Origin: an uncultured Clostridia bacterium
GTDB lineage: Bacteria > Bacillota > Clostridia > Oscillospirales > CAG-272
DNA: 64,000 nt
Direction: 5' to 3'
Assembly (NCBI GenBank): GCA_948466345.1
Contig: CAOKAC010000001.1
Location: 258,283 to 322,282 of the forward strand
The translations under genes were made by a program, and so were the position numbers. This document shows, piece by piece, positions 34,108 to 42,048 of the stretch; the stretch's first letter is position 1, and every line of letters begins with the position of its first letter. The notes below the pieces were generated by a model. That model saw only the letters and a list, made by a program, of their open reading frames with translations. It had not been told where the DNA came from and made no database searches.

Positions 34108-35418
34108 ATGCACAAAAAGAAAAGGCTTGCAGTGGTCCTGATGCTCGTAATACTCTTTGCAGCAGAAGCCGTCCTCCTGTGCGCGCCGGCTGCGGCGCTG
34201 GAGGACCCCACTGTCTCCAACGCAAAAGGGATCTATCTCTACAATTTAGAAAACAATCAGGCTGTCTTTTCACTGAATGCCGAAGAAAAGCTTTATCCCA
34301 CCTCTACTGTTAAAATTATGACAGGTATTCTTGCCATAGAAAAACTATCCGATAGACTAAACGAAAATATTACTGTAACAGCAGAAATGATGGCAGCGGT
34401 AAGAGGGAACAATATCGGGCTTGCAGCAGGCGAAGTGGTCACTATAGACAGCATGATCCGGGCGCTTCTGGTCAATGGTGCAAACGATGCAGCCTATGTG
34501 CTGGCGCATACCATATCCGGTTCTACAGAAGAATTTGTAACATTGATGAATACAAAGGCCAAGGAGCTGGGCGCCCACCACACTTACTACACCAATCCTA
34601 CCGGTATGCACGATGAAAACATGTATTCCACTGCGGCGGATACGGCGCAAATCGCCAAATACGCTTACAGTCTGGAGTTATTTATGGAGGCCACCTCATC
34701 TGTGCGGTACGTTATGCCCGCAACCAATCGCTCCGAGGCACGTACACTGCATAACCGCAATTGTCTTTTGTCCGTATACTATGATAAAAATTATTATAAC
34801 GAGCAAGCGCGTGGTATGAATGCAGGTTCTACTCCAGAAGGAGGGCACAGCGTTGTAACCGCCGCCACAGACGGAGAGTTGACCTATATTTCGGTGGTAA
34901 TGGGTGCAGATACGATAGATGGAAAAGTTTATTCCTACATCAATACAACAAATCTGCTAGACTGGGCCTTTGATTCCTTTACATATACCCAAGTTCTCTC
35001 TCCCGAACAGATCGTGTGCGAAATTCCCGTTACACTTTCTACGGCGGTAGACTATGTAACGCTGGTGTCTACAGATACGCTGCGGGTATATCTCCCTTCT
35101 GATATAAATGTAGAAGAAGAAATTGAAATCAGCTATATTACAAATAGTGAATCGCTGCAGGCTCCCGTACACGAGGGACAGGTAGTAGGCAGTGTCACAG
35201 CCATCTATGATGGTGAGGTTATTGGCACTTCTCAGCTCGTTGCTACTACAGATGTATCCCGAAGCGATCTACTGTACGGGCTTCACAAAATTGAACAGTT
35301 TACAAAAAGCCGTTTCTTTATCGCTGCGCTGATTTCTGCAATCATTTTTACATTAATATATATTTTTGGCACAGCAATCCTACGTCAAAAGAAAGGAAAA
35401 AAGCGAATGCGGTTTTAG
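34108..35418 (+). CDS. D-alanyl-D-alanine carboxypeptidase-like penicillin-binding protein
   Basis: This exported 436-residue protein belongs to the DacA/DacF (S11) family, which trims the terminal D-Ala from peptidoglycan stems. It has a signal peptide (about 1-30), the active-site STVK in LYPTSTVKIMTG, a C-terminal beta domain, and a membrane anchor near residues 395-418. Two motifs differ from the standard. The SxN motif reads GAN (VNGANDAAY), and KTG reads NAG (GMNAGSTPEGG). The nucleophile Ser and Lys are kept, so activity is plausible but may be changed. AGGAG precedes the start. Confidence 0.88.
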   Translation: MHKKKRLAVVLMLVILFAAEAVLLCAPAAALEDPTVSNAKGIYLYNLENNQAVFSLNAEEKLYPTSTVKIMTGILAIEKLSDRLNENITVTAEMMAAVRGNNIGLAAGEVVTIDSMIRALLVNGANDAAYVLAHTISGSTEEFVTLMNTKAKELGAHHTYYTNPTGMHDENMYSTAADTAQIAKYAYSLELFMEATSSVRYVMPATNRSEARTLHNRNCLLSVYYDKNYYNEQARGMNAGSTPEGGHSVVTAATDGELTYISVVMGADTIDGKVYSYINTTNLLDWAFDSFTYTQVLSPEQIVCEIPVTLSTAVDYVTLVSTDTLRVYLPSDINVEEEIEISYITNSESLQAPVHEGQVVGSVTAIYDGEVIGTSQLVATTDVSRSDLLYGLHKIEQFTKSRFFIAALISAIIFTLIYIFGTAILRQKKGKKRMRF

Positions 35419-35445
35419 CCGTTCCCTGCTTTGCTTCCAATACCC

Positions 35446-37065
35446 ATGAAACGAAAACATTTGGCCCCGGCAGTCCTTCTGCTCTTTTTATGCAGTCTTT
35501 TTCTATGGAGCGGTTGTACGATTCAAGCAGATTATTTGATCGGAGACGTAAACGGTGATGGAATTGTAGACATGCGGGATGCATGTGCTTTGCATCGATA
35601 CTTGTCCGGCCGTTTCACTCCTATCTCTGCGAAAAACGCAGATGTAAGCTTTGATGAGGCGATTACAGATATAGATGCTGAGGTTTTGCGCCAGTATCTT
35701 GCGGGAATCAGCAATCCAGGCACGCGGTACGCTTCTATTACCATCAATGGTGCAAAACTGAACGCATATCAAATTGTAGTATCTAAAAGCAGCGATGGAG
35801 ACTTCGCCTATTGGGCGGCAGACCAGCTTAGCGACACATTAGAAAACTTCTGCGGTGTGCGGCTGCCCATTGTTACAGACGATAAAGCGGAAACGGAATA
35901 TGAAATTCTCATTGGAAATACGAACCGGATAGATACGGAAGACAGCGCAGAGTTTCCCGCATTATCCTATATGATTTATGCAGAGGATACCAAAATTGTA
36001 CTTTTAGGGTCCGATTTTATGGTTGGCGGCGGTGTGGGATATCTTACGCATGAACTGCTGCGCAGCAGCGATGCATGGAATACACAAGTCGATATCACCA
36101 TTCCCACAGAAAAGCAAATGCAAAAATACCATCCGCAAGCTGCGCAAAGCGTCATTTTGATCATCGGAGACGGTATGGGGCAAAACCACATCCAAATGGC
36201 TTGCGATCCCAAAGCGCGCGTGCGAGACATGGAGGGAACGGAAACGCCCACTGCCCAAAAGGCTATTGAAACGTTTTGGGCGGCGCAATTACCAGTAGCA
36301 GGAACTGCATCCACGAATAACATCCTTGGCGGCGTGACAGACTCCGCTGCATCGGCCACAGCGCTGGCTACCGGTTGGAAAACCCGCAATGGCGTAGTTG
36401 GTATGCGTCCAAATGCATTTTTAGGCGGCGAAACCGAGTCCCTGCGTTCTGTACAAAATGTACGGGAGCTTGCTTCTCTTTCCGGGAAAACCACTGCAAT
36501 TCTTTCTACAGACAGAATTACTGGAGCAACACCCAACAGCTTTTTGGTACATCACAGCTACCGGTTCGACTACAGCATTATAGAGCAGCAGCAAGAGGCC
36601 CTTTCAGAAAGCGAGCTTGCATGTGATTTTCTTTGGTGCAGCTACGATGACAATGCGTTTTTGAGTCAGCTGCAAAAGGCCCTCCATGCAGCGTCCTCCA
36701 ACAACAGCGGCTTTTTTCTGATGGCAGAGGAAGCCATGATAGATAAGTATGCTACCAAGCTGGACTACAACGAAACTATTCGTACCGTTTCCAGGCTGAA
36801 CGACTGTGTCGCCTATGCGACCCTCACGGCAGTCTGTCATCCGGATATTGCCGTAATTGTGACTGCGGATCATGAAACCGGCGGCCTGACTGTTTCAGAG
36901 GATGGTATCTATTCCTGGACCTCTGACGGGGAGCATACAGGTACACCTGTGCCGGTATATGCTATTGGCGCCGGTACTGAAATGTTTCACAGTACCCTTG
37001 TAGAAAATACGGATATTGCCAAATACATTGCATCTGTATTTGGCGCCTCCTCTTTTGGAGGATAG
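35446..37065 (+). CDS. Secreted dockerin protein with alkaline phosphatase domain
   Basis: The 539-residue protein has a lipoprotein-type signal ending in LWSGC. Next comes a dockerin type I segment (GDVNGDGIVDMRDA, with a degenerate second repeat ending DAEVLRQYLAG), then a domain like the N-terminal part of GH67/DUF4838 proteins (SITINGAKLNAYQIVV, AADQLSDTL, YEILIGNT). The rest is an alkaline phosphatase with IIGDGMGQNH (metal Asp), TDSAASATALATG (nucleophile Ser) and TADHETGG (metal ligands). It should free phosphate outside the cell. ATG 35446 has no clear ribosome binding site, 27 bp after the carboxypeptidase gene, so translation may be coupled. The domain combination is unusual. Confidence 0.88.
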   Translation: MKRKHLAPAVLLLFLCSLFLWSGCTIQADYLIGDVNGDGIVDMRDACALHRYLSGRFTPISAKNADVSFDEAITDIDAEVLRQYLAGISNPGTRYASITINGAKLNAYQIVVSKSSDGDFAYWAADQLSDTLENFCGVRLPIVTDDKAETEYEILIGNTNRIDTEDSAEFPALSYMIYAEDTKIVLLGSDFMVGGGVGYLTHELLRSSDAWNTQVDITIPTEKQMQKYHPQAAQSVILIIGDGMGQNHIQMACDPKARVRDMEGTETPTAQKAIETFWAAQLPVAGTASTNNILGGVTDSAASATALATGWKTRNGVVGMRPNAFLGGETESLRSVQNVRELASLSGKTTAILSTDRITGATPNSFLVHHSYRFDYSIIEQQQEALSESELACDFLWCSYDDNAFLSQLQKALHAASSNNSGFFLMAEEAMIDKYATKLDYNETIRTVSRLNDCVAYATLTAVCHPDIAVIVTADHETGGLTVSEDGIYSWTSDGEHTGTPVPVYAIGAGTEMFHSTLVENTDIAKYIASVFGASSFGG

Positions 37066-37066
37066 C

Positions 37067-37094
37067 AAAAAACGGAGCCTGGGCTCCGTTTTTC
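37067..37094. terminator. Bidirectional terminator
   Basis: AAAAAACGGAGCC / GGCTCCGTTTTT hairpin between the dockerin-phosphatase gene and the convergent merR gene. Confidence 0.9.
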
Positions 37095-37095
37095 G

Positions 37096-37533
37096 TTACC
37101 TGTGCGCGTTTTCATAAGCCTGTCTGATACGCTCCGGCATATCCTCCGGCTGCATAGACTGTAGGCGTTCTTCATTTCCCTCCCGAATCGCCTCTTCATA
37201 ATACCAGCATTTATAGGAAAGCATGTCCAGCACACGGTTCATACGTTCTATCTCCGCTTCTACGTCAGCTTTTTGCTTTAAAAAAAGCTCCCTGCGCAGG
37301 ACATATGTCTGTGGGCCCTGTGCACACCATTCCATAAATTGCTTAATGTCTTTGATCTCCATACCTGATTTTTTCAGACACTCGATTACGCGAATGGCCT
37401 CTATTTCCTTTTCATCAAACTGACGAATCCCGGAAACCCGTTTGATGTCTGGAAACAGGCCCTCTTTGTCGTAATAACGCAAAGTGGAAACAGGCAATCC
37501 AAACAGCTGCGATACTTGACCGATGGTATACAT
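37096..37533 (-). CDS. MerR-family regulator (AdhR/NmlR-like)
   Basis: The 145-residue protein has the MerR winged helix-turn-helix at its N-terminus (YTIGQVSQLFGLPVSTLRYYDKEG over residues 2-25, then FPDIKRVSGIRQFDE) and a long coiled coil from about 78. No metal-binding Cys pair is at the C-terminus, so it is not a metal sensor of the MerR/CueR type. It is divergent from a flavodoxin-like reductase whose promoter has the 19-bp spacer and dyad that MerR proteins act on. AdhR/NmlR-type sensing of aldehydes or electrophiles is a fair guess. Confidence 0.9.
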   Translation of the reverse strand: MYTIGQVSQLFGLPVSTLRYYDKEGLFPDIKRVSGIRQFDEKEIEAIRVIECLKKSGMEIKDIKQFMEWCAQGPQTYVLRRELFLKQKADVEAEIERMNRVLDMLSYKCWYYEEAIREGNEERLQSMQPEDMPERIRQAYENAHR

Positions 37534-37576
37534 AACGCCTCTTTTTCATTCTTCTTAAAATATTTCAAAAAAGGTA

Positions 37577-37607
37577 TTGACCTAAAGTTAAGTTTAGGAT
37601 TTATACT
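37577..37607 (+). promoter_or_regulatory. MerR-type promoter with 19-bp spacer and dyad
   Basis: TTGACC (37577-37582), a 19-bp spacer and TATACT (37602-37607). The dyad CCTAAAGTTAAGTTTAGG (37581-37598) fills the spacer and resembles the CTTAGAGTTAACTCTAAG type of operator recognised by AdhR/NmlR proteins. MerR regulators twist such over-long spacers to activate transcription. Confidence 0.85.
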
Positions 37608-37659
37608 AATTGTATCAAAGAAAAGCGACCCTGTCAATATATTTAACGGAGGCTTAAAA

Positions 37660-38199
37660 ATGGCAAAAAAAGTTTTAATAATCAGTACCAGTCTGCGCAG
37701 CGGGAGTAATTCGGAAGCGCTTGCAGATGCATTTCTTGCAGGAGCTAAAACCGCGGGAAACTTTACAGAAAAAGTTACGCTGCAGCAAAAAAGTCTTTTC
37801 TTTTGCAAAGGTTGTCTGGCCTGCCAAAACCGAAAAACATGTGTAATACAGGATGACGCTGGGGAAATTGTAGAAAAAATGCGCCAAGCAGACGTTATCG
37901 CTTTCGCCACTCCTATTTACTATTATGAGATGAGCGGCCAGATGAAAACCCTGCTGGATCGGGCAAATCCGCTGTATTCCTCTGATTACGCATTCCGGGA
38001 TATTTATATGCTCACAGCGGCGGCAGAAGACACCCCCCACGTGCCAAGGCGGGCCATCAGCGGGCTGCAGGGATGGATCGACTGTTTTGAAAAGGCCGCA
38101 CTTGCCGGCACAGTATTTGCTGGTGGGGTAAACGACCCCGGAGCAATCGACGAGCATCCGGCATTAGAAAAAGCGTACGCCATGGGCATTACAATTTAG
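37660..38199 (+). CDS. Flavodoxin-family NAD(P)H-dependent oxidoreductase
   Basis: The 179-residue flavoprotein has the FMN phosphate loop STSLRSGSNSEAL at its N-terminus, the CKGCLACQ cysteine pair typical of the iron-sulfur-flavoprotein-like NADPH:FMN reductases, and FATPIYYYEMSGQMK for the flavin ring. It probably reduces quinones or other electrophiles. CGGAGG precedes ATG 37660. It is the first gene after a MerR-type promoter, with a hydrolase 16 bp downstream, so the two likely form a detoxification pair. Confidence 0.88.
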   Translation: MAKKVLIISTSLRSGSNSEALADAFLAGAKTAGNFTEKVTLQQKSLFFCKGCLACQNRKTCVIQDDAGEIVEKMRQADVIAFATPIYYYEMSGQMKTLLDRANPLYSSDYAFRDIYMLTAAAEDTPHVPRRAISGLQGWIDCFEKAALAGTVFAGGVNDPGAIDEHPALEKAYAMGITI

Positions 38200-38215
38200 T
38201 GAAGGAGATTTGGAC

Positions 38216-39196
38216 ATGAAAGAAAATTTCATTTTAGCAACAGAATGGGACAAAACATTTCCCCCAAGCGATAAGGTGCAGCATAGAAAGATCACATTTC
38301 ACAATCGGTATGGTATCACGCTGGTGGCTGATTTGTATGAACCGAAAGAAGCATCTAAAGAAAAGCGGCCGGCTCTTGCAGTTAGCGGCCCTTTCGGCGC
38401 AGTAAAAGAACAGGCCGCCGGATTATATGCACAAGCAATGGCAGAGAGAGGATTTTACACAATTGCCTTTGATCCCTCTTTTACAGGAGAAAGCGGCGGG
38501 AAGCCCCGGTATGTTGCCTCTCCGGATATCAATACAGAAGACTTCCAGGCCGCTGTAGATTTTCTGTCCGTTCAGGATACGGTGGACCCAGAAAAAATCG
38601 GTATTCTTGGTATTTGCGGATGGGGCGGTATGGCGCTAAATGCGGCCGCAATTGATACGCGGATTCGGGCGACAGTGGCTGTAACCATGTATGATATGAC
38701 CCGTGTAAATGCAAAAGGATATTTCGACGAGGAAGACAGTGCGGATGTGCGCTATGAAAAACGCAAAGCTTTAAATGCACAGCGGACTGTAGATTACAGA
38801 AATGGAAGCTATGCAAGATCGGGAGGCGTTGCAGACCCGCCTCCCGCAGACGCGCCTTTTTTCGTAAAAGATTATTACGATTATTATAAAACAAATCGGG
38901 GATATCATATAAGATCTCTCAATTCCAACGAGGGATGGAATACAACGTCTGCCCTGTCCTTTTTAAACATGCCTATTTTGCAATACAGCAGTGAAATACG
39001 CAGTGCTGTACTGCTCGTACACGGAGAACAGGCGCATTCCTGCTATTTTAGCAAGGATGCTTTTAAAAAGCTGACAGGAGATAATAAAAAGCTACTGATC
39101 GTTCCAAGGGCGGTGCATACAGATTTGTACGATAATACAGACATAATCCCCTTTGATACAATTACAGACTTTTTGATGGAGCATATGTATGAATAA
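38216..39196 (+). CDS. Alpha/beta hydrolase (dienelactone hydrolase-like)
   Basis: The 326-residue protein has an alpha/beta hydrolase fold with a long N-terminal region (ITFHNRYGITLVADLYEP), FDPSFTGESGG, an unusual nucleophile elbow GICGWGG (Cys in place of Ser, as in dienelactone hydrolase-type and YcjY-like enzymes), an acid in LVHGEQAHS and a His near VPRAVHTDLYD. The Cys at the elbow is worth noting, because few hydrolases of this group keep activity with it. AAGGAG stands 8 bases before ATG 38216. It is co-transcribed with the reductase. Confidence 0.83.
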   Translation: MKENFILATEWDKTFPPSDKVQHRKITFHNRYGITLVADLYEPKEASKEKRPALAVSGPFGAVKEQAAGLYAQAMAERGFYTIAFDPSFTGESGGKPRYVASPDINTEDFQAAVDFLSVQDTVDPEKIGILGICGWGGMALNAAAIDTRIRATVAVTMYDMTRVNAKGYFDEEDSADVRYEKRKALNAQRTVDYRNGSYARSGGVADPPPADAPFFVKDYYDYYKTNRGYHIRSLNSNEGWNTTSALSFLNMPILQYSSEIRSAVLLVHGEQAHSCYFSKDAFKKLTGDNKKLLIVPRAVHTDLYDNTDIIPFDTITDFLMEHMYE

Positions 39197-39227
39197 AAAG
39201 GGACCGCACAAAGTGCGGTCCCTTTTT
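39195..39227. terminator. Bidirectional terminator
   Basis: AAAAAGGGACCGCAC / GTGCGGTCCCTTTTT with a 3-nt loop begins at the hydrolase stop and also faces the convergent aldolase gene. Confidence 0.93.
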
Positions 39228-39248
39228 CTACGCCTATCCTTTAAGTAT

Positions 39249-40091
39249 TTAGTCTGCTTTTCCATCGGAGCCGCAAAGCTGTATCTTGTGCTTACAAAGC
39301 GCAATTACAGCCTCTCTTGCCGGACCCATATATTTCTTAGGATCAATCATCCCTGCATCCTCCAAAGCGCTGCGCACTGCTTTTGTCGCTGCTGCACGCA
39401 GTTCTGTTGCAAAGTTGACCTTGTTGATTCCCAGTTCAATGGTACGACGGATCATTTCATCGGGAATGCCGGATCCCCCGTGCAGCACCAGTGGTGCATC
39501 GATTTTATCCCGCAGAGTCGCCAAAAGTTCAAAGTTCAGCTTCGGCTCTCCCTTATAGAAGCCATGCGCTGTACCGATAGCAACAGCAAAAATATCCACG
39601 CCGGTGCGGGTAAAGAAATCCACTGCTTCTGCCGGATCGGTATACGCAATGTCTGCACTGCGTCCATCTTCCTTACCGCCTACCGTACCCAGCTCCGCCT
39701 CTACGGTAACACCACGGGCAGCAGCCATCTCCACTACCTTGCGGGTCAGCGCTATGTTCTCTTCATAGGGCAGCTTGGAACCATCAATCATTACGGAAGT
39801 GTATCCCTCCTGTACAGCATCCCGCACACCCTCGAAGCTTTCGCAGTGATCCAGATGGAGCGCTACCGGCACATCGGCAGCCTCTCCTTCAGCACGCACC
39901 ATTGCCACTGCTTGACGCAAGGTAAGATATTTTACTGTAGTAGGGGTAGTCTGAATCATCACAGGAGAGCGCATTTGGCTGGCTGCGGCAACAATCGCCT
40001 GTACCATCTCCAAATTTTCTGCATTGAATGCAGGCACTGCATATCCCCCTGCACGGGCCTTTTGAATCATTTTTTTGCTTGTTGTATACAT
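39249..40091 (-). CDS. Class II fructose/tagatose-bisphosphate aldolase
   Basis: This 280-residue zinc aldolase splits a ketose bisphosphate or ketose 1-phosphate. It has LHLDHCES (zinc His and catalytic Asp), EAELGTVGG, AVAIGTAHGFY and LHGGSGIPDE (zinc His sites and phosphate loop), matching the FbaA/GatY/KbaY family. The short length and the GTVGGKEDG segment fit the GatY-like branch. It ends the minus-strand operon epimerase-kinase-aldolase, so it probably acts on the product of that kinase. ATG 40091 has a weak ribosome binding site (AGAGAG). Confidence 0.9.
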   Translation of the reverse strand: MYTTSKKMIQKARAGGYAVPAFNAENLEMVQAIVAAASQMRSPVMIQTTPTTVKYLTLRQAVAMVRAEGEAADVPVALHLDHCESFEGVRDAVQEGYTSVMIDGSKLPYEENIALTRKVVEMAAARGVTVEAELGTVGGKEDGRSADIAYTDPAEAVDFFTRTGVDIFAVAIGTAHGFYKGEPKLNFELLATLRDKIDAPLVLHGGSGIPDEMIRRTIELGINKVNFATELRAAATKAVRSALEDAGMIDPKKYMGPAREAVIALCKHKIQLCGSDGKAD

Positions 40092-40173
40092 ATTTTTGGT
40101 ACTCTCTATACCTTTCTTTGAATTTATAATAATTTCAGCATGGCTAAATACGGTATGCCTGTACCGCAAAAGG

Positions 40174-41121
40174 TCATTCCAAAATATTGTCCGCAATCAT
40201 TTTTTCTACGTTTTCTCGGGAAATATCCCCTTCCATAGGACCGAAAGCTGCCGTATTCAGTGAAGCAGCTGCCGTAGCCATTTTCGCCGCGTCCTCAATG
40301 GATTTTCCCTCCAGCAGGGCGCATAAAAACGCACCGTCAAAGCTGTCACCCGCTCCGGTAGCATCCAGCACAGGCACAGCATATACGCCAAATGCAAACT
40401 GCTTTTCCCTAGTATATATGATGCATCCCTTTTTCCCATTTTTCAGCGCAATAATTTCCAAAGCAGGATGCACCCGAAATAGTTCCTGTACTGCTTCTTC
40501 TATATCCTGGCATCCGGAAAGCATACGTAGTTCGCTTTTGCCGGGCAGGAACACGTTGGTCTGTTCCAATACTGCCGCAATAAGCTCCTTTGCCTCAGGA
40601 TCCTTCATCAGTTCCGGGCGGACATTGGGATCAAAGGATATCCTTGCACCGGCAGTCTTAGCTGCTCGCATGGTTTCCACGATCCGGCGGCCAAAGGCCA
40701 TATCCGCCATGAGAGAACAGCCCATAATATGGAAAAATCCAAGACCCTCCAGCTTCTGTGCCGATGGGGCAGGCGCCAGGACGGCAGGGGTGTTTCCAAT
40801 ATGAAAAATAAATTTTCTTTCTCCATCAGAGAAATATGTAACAAAGGCGCAGCCGGTGGAAATCCGATCATTTTTGATCACGCAGGAGCAGTCCACCCCG
40901 TCTCCTTCCAGACGCTCCAAAAGACACTTGCCAAAATCATCATCGCCTACACCGCCTACAATGGCGGCTCTGTGACCCAAACGGGCTACTGTATCGATAA
41001 AAATAGCCGGTGCCCCAGAGGGATACGGTCCCCGGAACACACCTGCCTTATCCAAGGGTTGATCCACACCGTCCCGCATAATCTCAACGATGATCTCCCC
41101 CATGGTCATAATTTCTGCCAT
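40174..41121 (-). CDS. PfkB-family sugar kinase
   Basis: The 315-residue kinase has the two PfkB signatures: GGVGDDDFGKCL near residue 56 and the C-terminal DATGAGDSFDGAF that holds the catalytic Asp. The PSGAPAIFIDTVARLG segment binds the sugar. It may phosphorylate a ketohexose such as fructose, allulose or tagatose; 2-dehydro-3-deoxygluconate kinases also fall in this group. AAAGGAT precedes ATG 41121. It sits between the epimerase and aldolase genes. Confidence 0.9.
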   Translation of the reverse strand: MAEIMTMGEIIVEIMRDGVDQPLDKAGVFRGPYPSGAPAIFIDTVARLGHRAAIVGGVGDDDFGKCLLERLEGDGVDCSCVIKNDRISTGCAFVTYFSDGERKFIFHIGNTPAVLAPAPSAQKLEGLGFFHIMGCSLMADMAFGRRIVETMRAAKTAGARISFDPNVRPELMKDPEAKELIAAVLEQTNVFLPGKSELRMLSGCQDIEEAVQELFRVHPALEIIALKNGKKGCIIYTREKQFAFGVYAVPVLDATGAGDSFDGAFLCALLEGKSIEDAAKMATAAASLNTAAFGPMEGDISRENVEKMIADNILE

Positions 41122-41149
41122 TGGTTTCTATCCTTTCCGCGCTCGCTGT

Positions 41150-42019
41150 TTAAGCGCCGACAAACTGTTTTTTCAAGAACAGCAGAGAATCTGCGATCAT
41201 TTTATCCATGCCTGCTTCATCTGCGCCGCCGGACAGGTCACGCCATACCTTAATGTCGCTGCCAACGGTGCCGCCGGATTTCATAAAGGGTTCCATAACG
41301 ACCATCTTGTCATAGCCGATATCACGCAGTGCCTGACCGATTTCGGCCCAGGGCAAGTGGCCCATGCCAGGCAATTTCCGGTTGCCCTCTCCCACATGTA
41401 CATGGGCAAGAAGGTTTCCAGCTTTTCGAATCGCACCAGGCAGATCATCTTCTTCAATATTCATATGGAACGTATCCAAAAGCAGCTTCACAGAATCGCG
41501 GCCTACATCTTTACAGAAGCGGATGCCCTCTTCGCAATCGGTAAGTAGAATTGTTTCAAAGCGGTTGAGAATCTCCAGGCAAATGGTAATGCCAAGGCGG
41601 TCTGCCTCATCTCCCACTTCCTGCATACCTTTAACTGCACGCTCCCACAACGCATCTTTATCTAAATCCTTAAAATCATAGGGCCAACAATTGTACAGGG
41701 CGCCAATTAACGTATTACAGTCGATTTTAACCATCTGATGCATAATGTCTACCAAAAATTGAACGCCGGCCTGACGGATAGCAGGATCTCCGGAAGATAC
41801 GTCCTTGTCTCTGGGCGGCCCAAGATTTGCGGAAATCTCCAGTCCCAATTCTTTTGTTACGGTTCTCAGCTCGGCAAGCTGTGCGTCACTCATATTCACC
41901 AAATCGCCGCCGCCAATTTCGATTACATCGAAACCGGCTTTTTTCGCTTTTCTAGCCATTTCGCAGTAGTCTGCGCCCCAATTGCTTACCCAGTAAGCAT
42001 ACAGTGTTCCAAATTTCAT
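41150..42019 (-). CDS. Ketohexose 3-epimerase (D-allulose/D-tagatose 3-epimerase family)
   Basis: The 289-residue TIM-barrel enzyme closely follows clostridial D-psicose (allulose) 3-epimerase. It has YAYWVSNWGADY at the start, EILNRFE (metal Glu), LLDTFHMNIEEDD (metal Asp), HVHVGEGNRKLPGMGHLPW, and VMEPFMKSGGTVGSDIKVWRD with the second metal Glu. The family swaps the C3 configuration of free ketohexoses, for example allulose and fructose. With the kinase and aldolase downstream, this forms a plausible route from a rare sugar to triose phosphates. AAAGGA precedes the start. Confidence 0.9.
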   Translation of the reverse strand: MKFGTLYAYWVSNWGADYCEMARKAKKAGFDVIEIGGGDLVNMSDAQLAELRTVTKELGLEISANLGPPRDKDVSSGDPAIRQAGVQFLVDIMHQMVKIDCNTLIGALYNCWPYDFKDLDKDALWERAVKGMQEVGDEADRLGITICLEILNRFETILLTDCEEGIRFCKDVGRDSVKLLLDTFHMNIEEDDLPGAIRKAGNLLAHVHVGEGNRKLPGMGHLPWAEIGQALRDIGYDKMVVMEPFMKSGGTVGSDIKVWRDLSGGADEAGMDKMIADSLLFLKKQFVGA

Positions 42020-42048
42020 TGTACAATCCTTTCTTTCTTATATAATCT

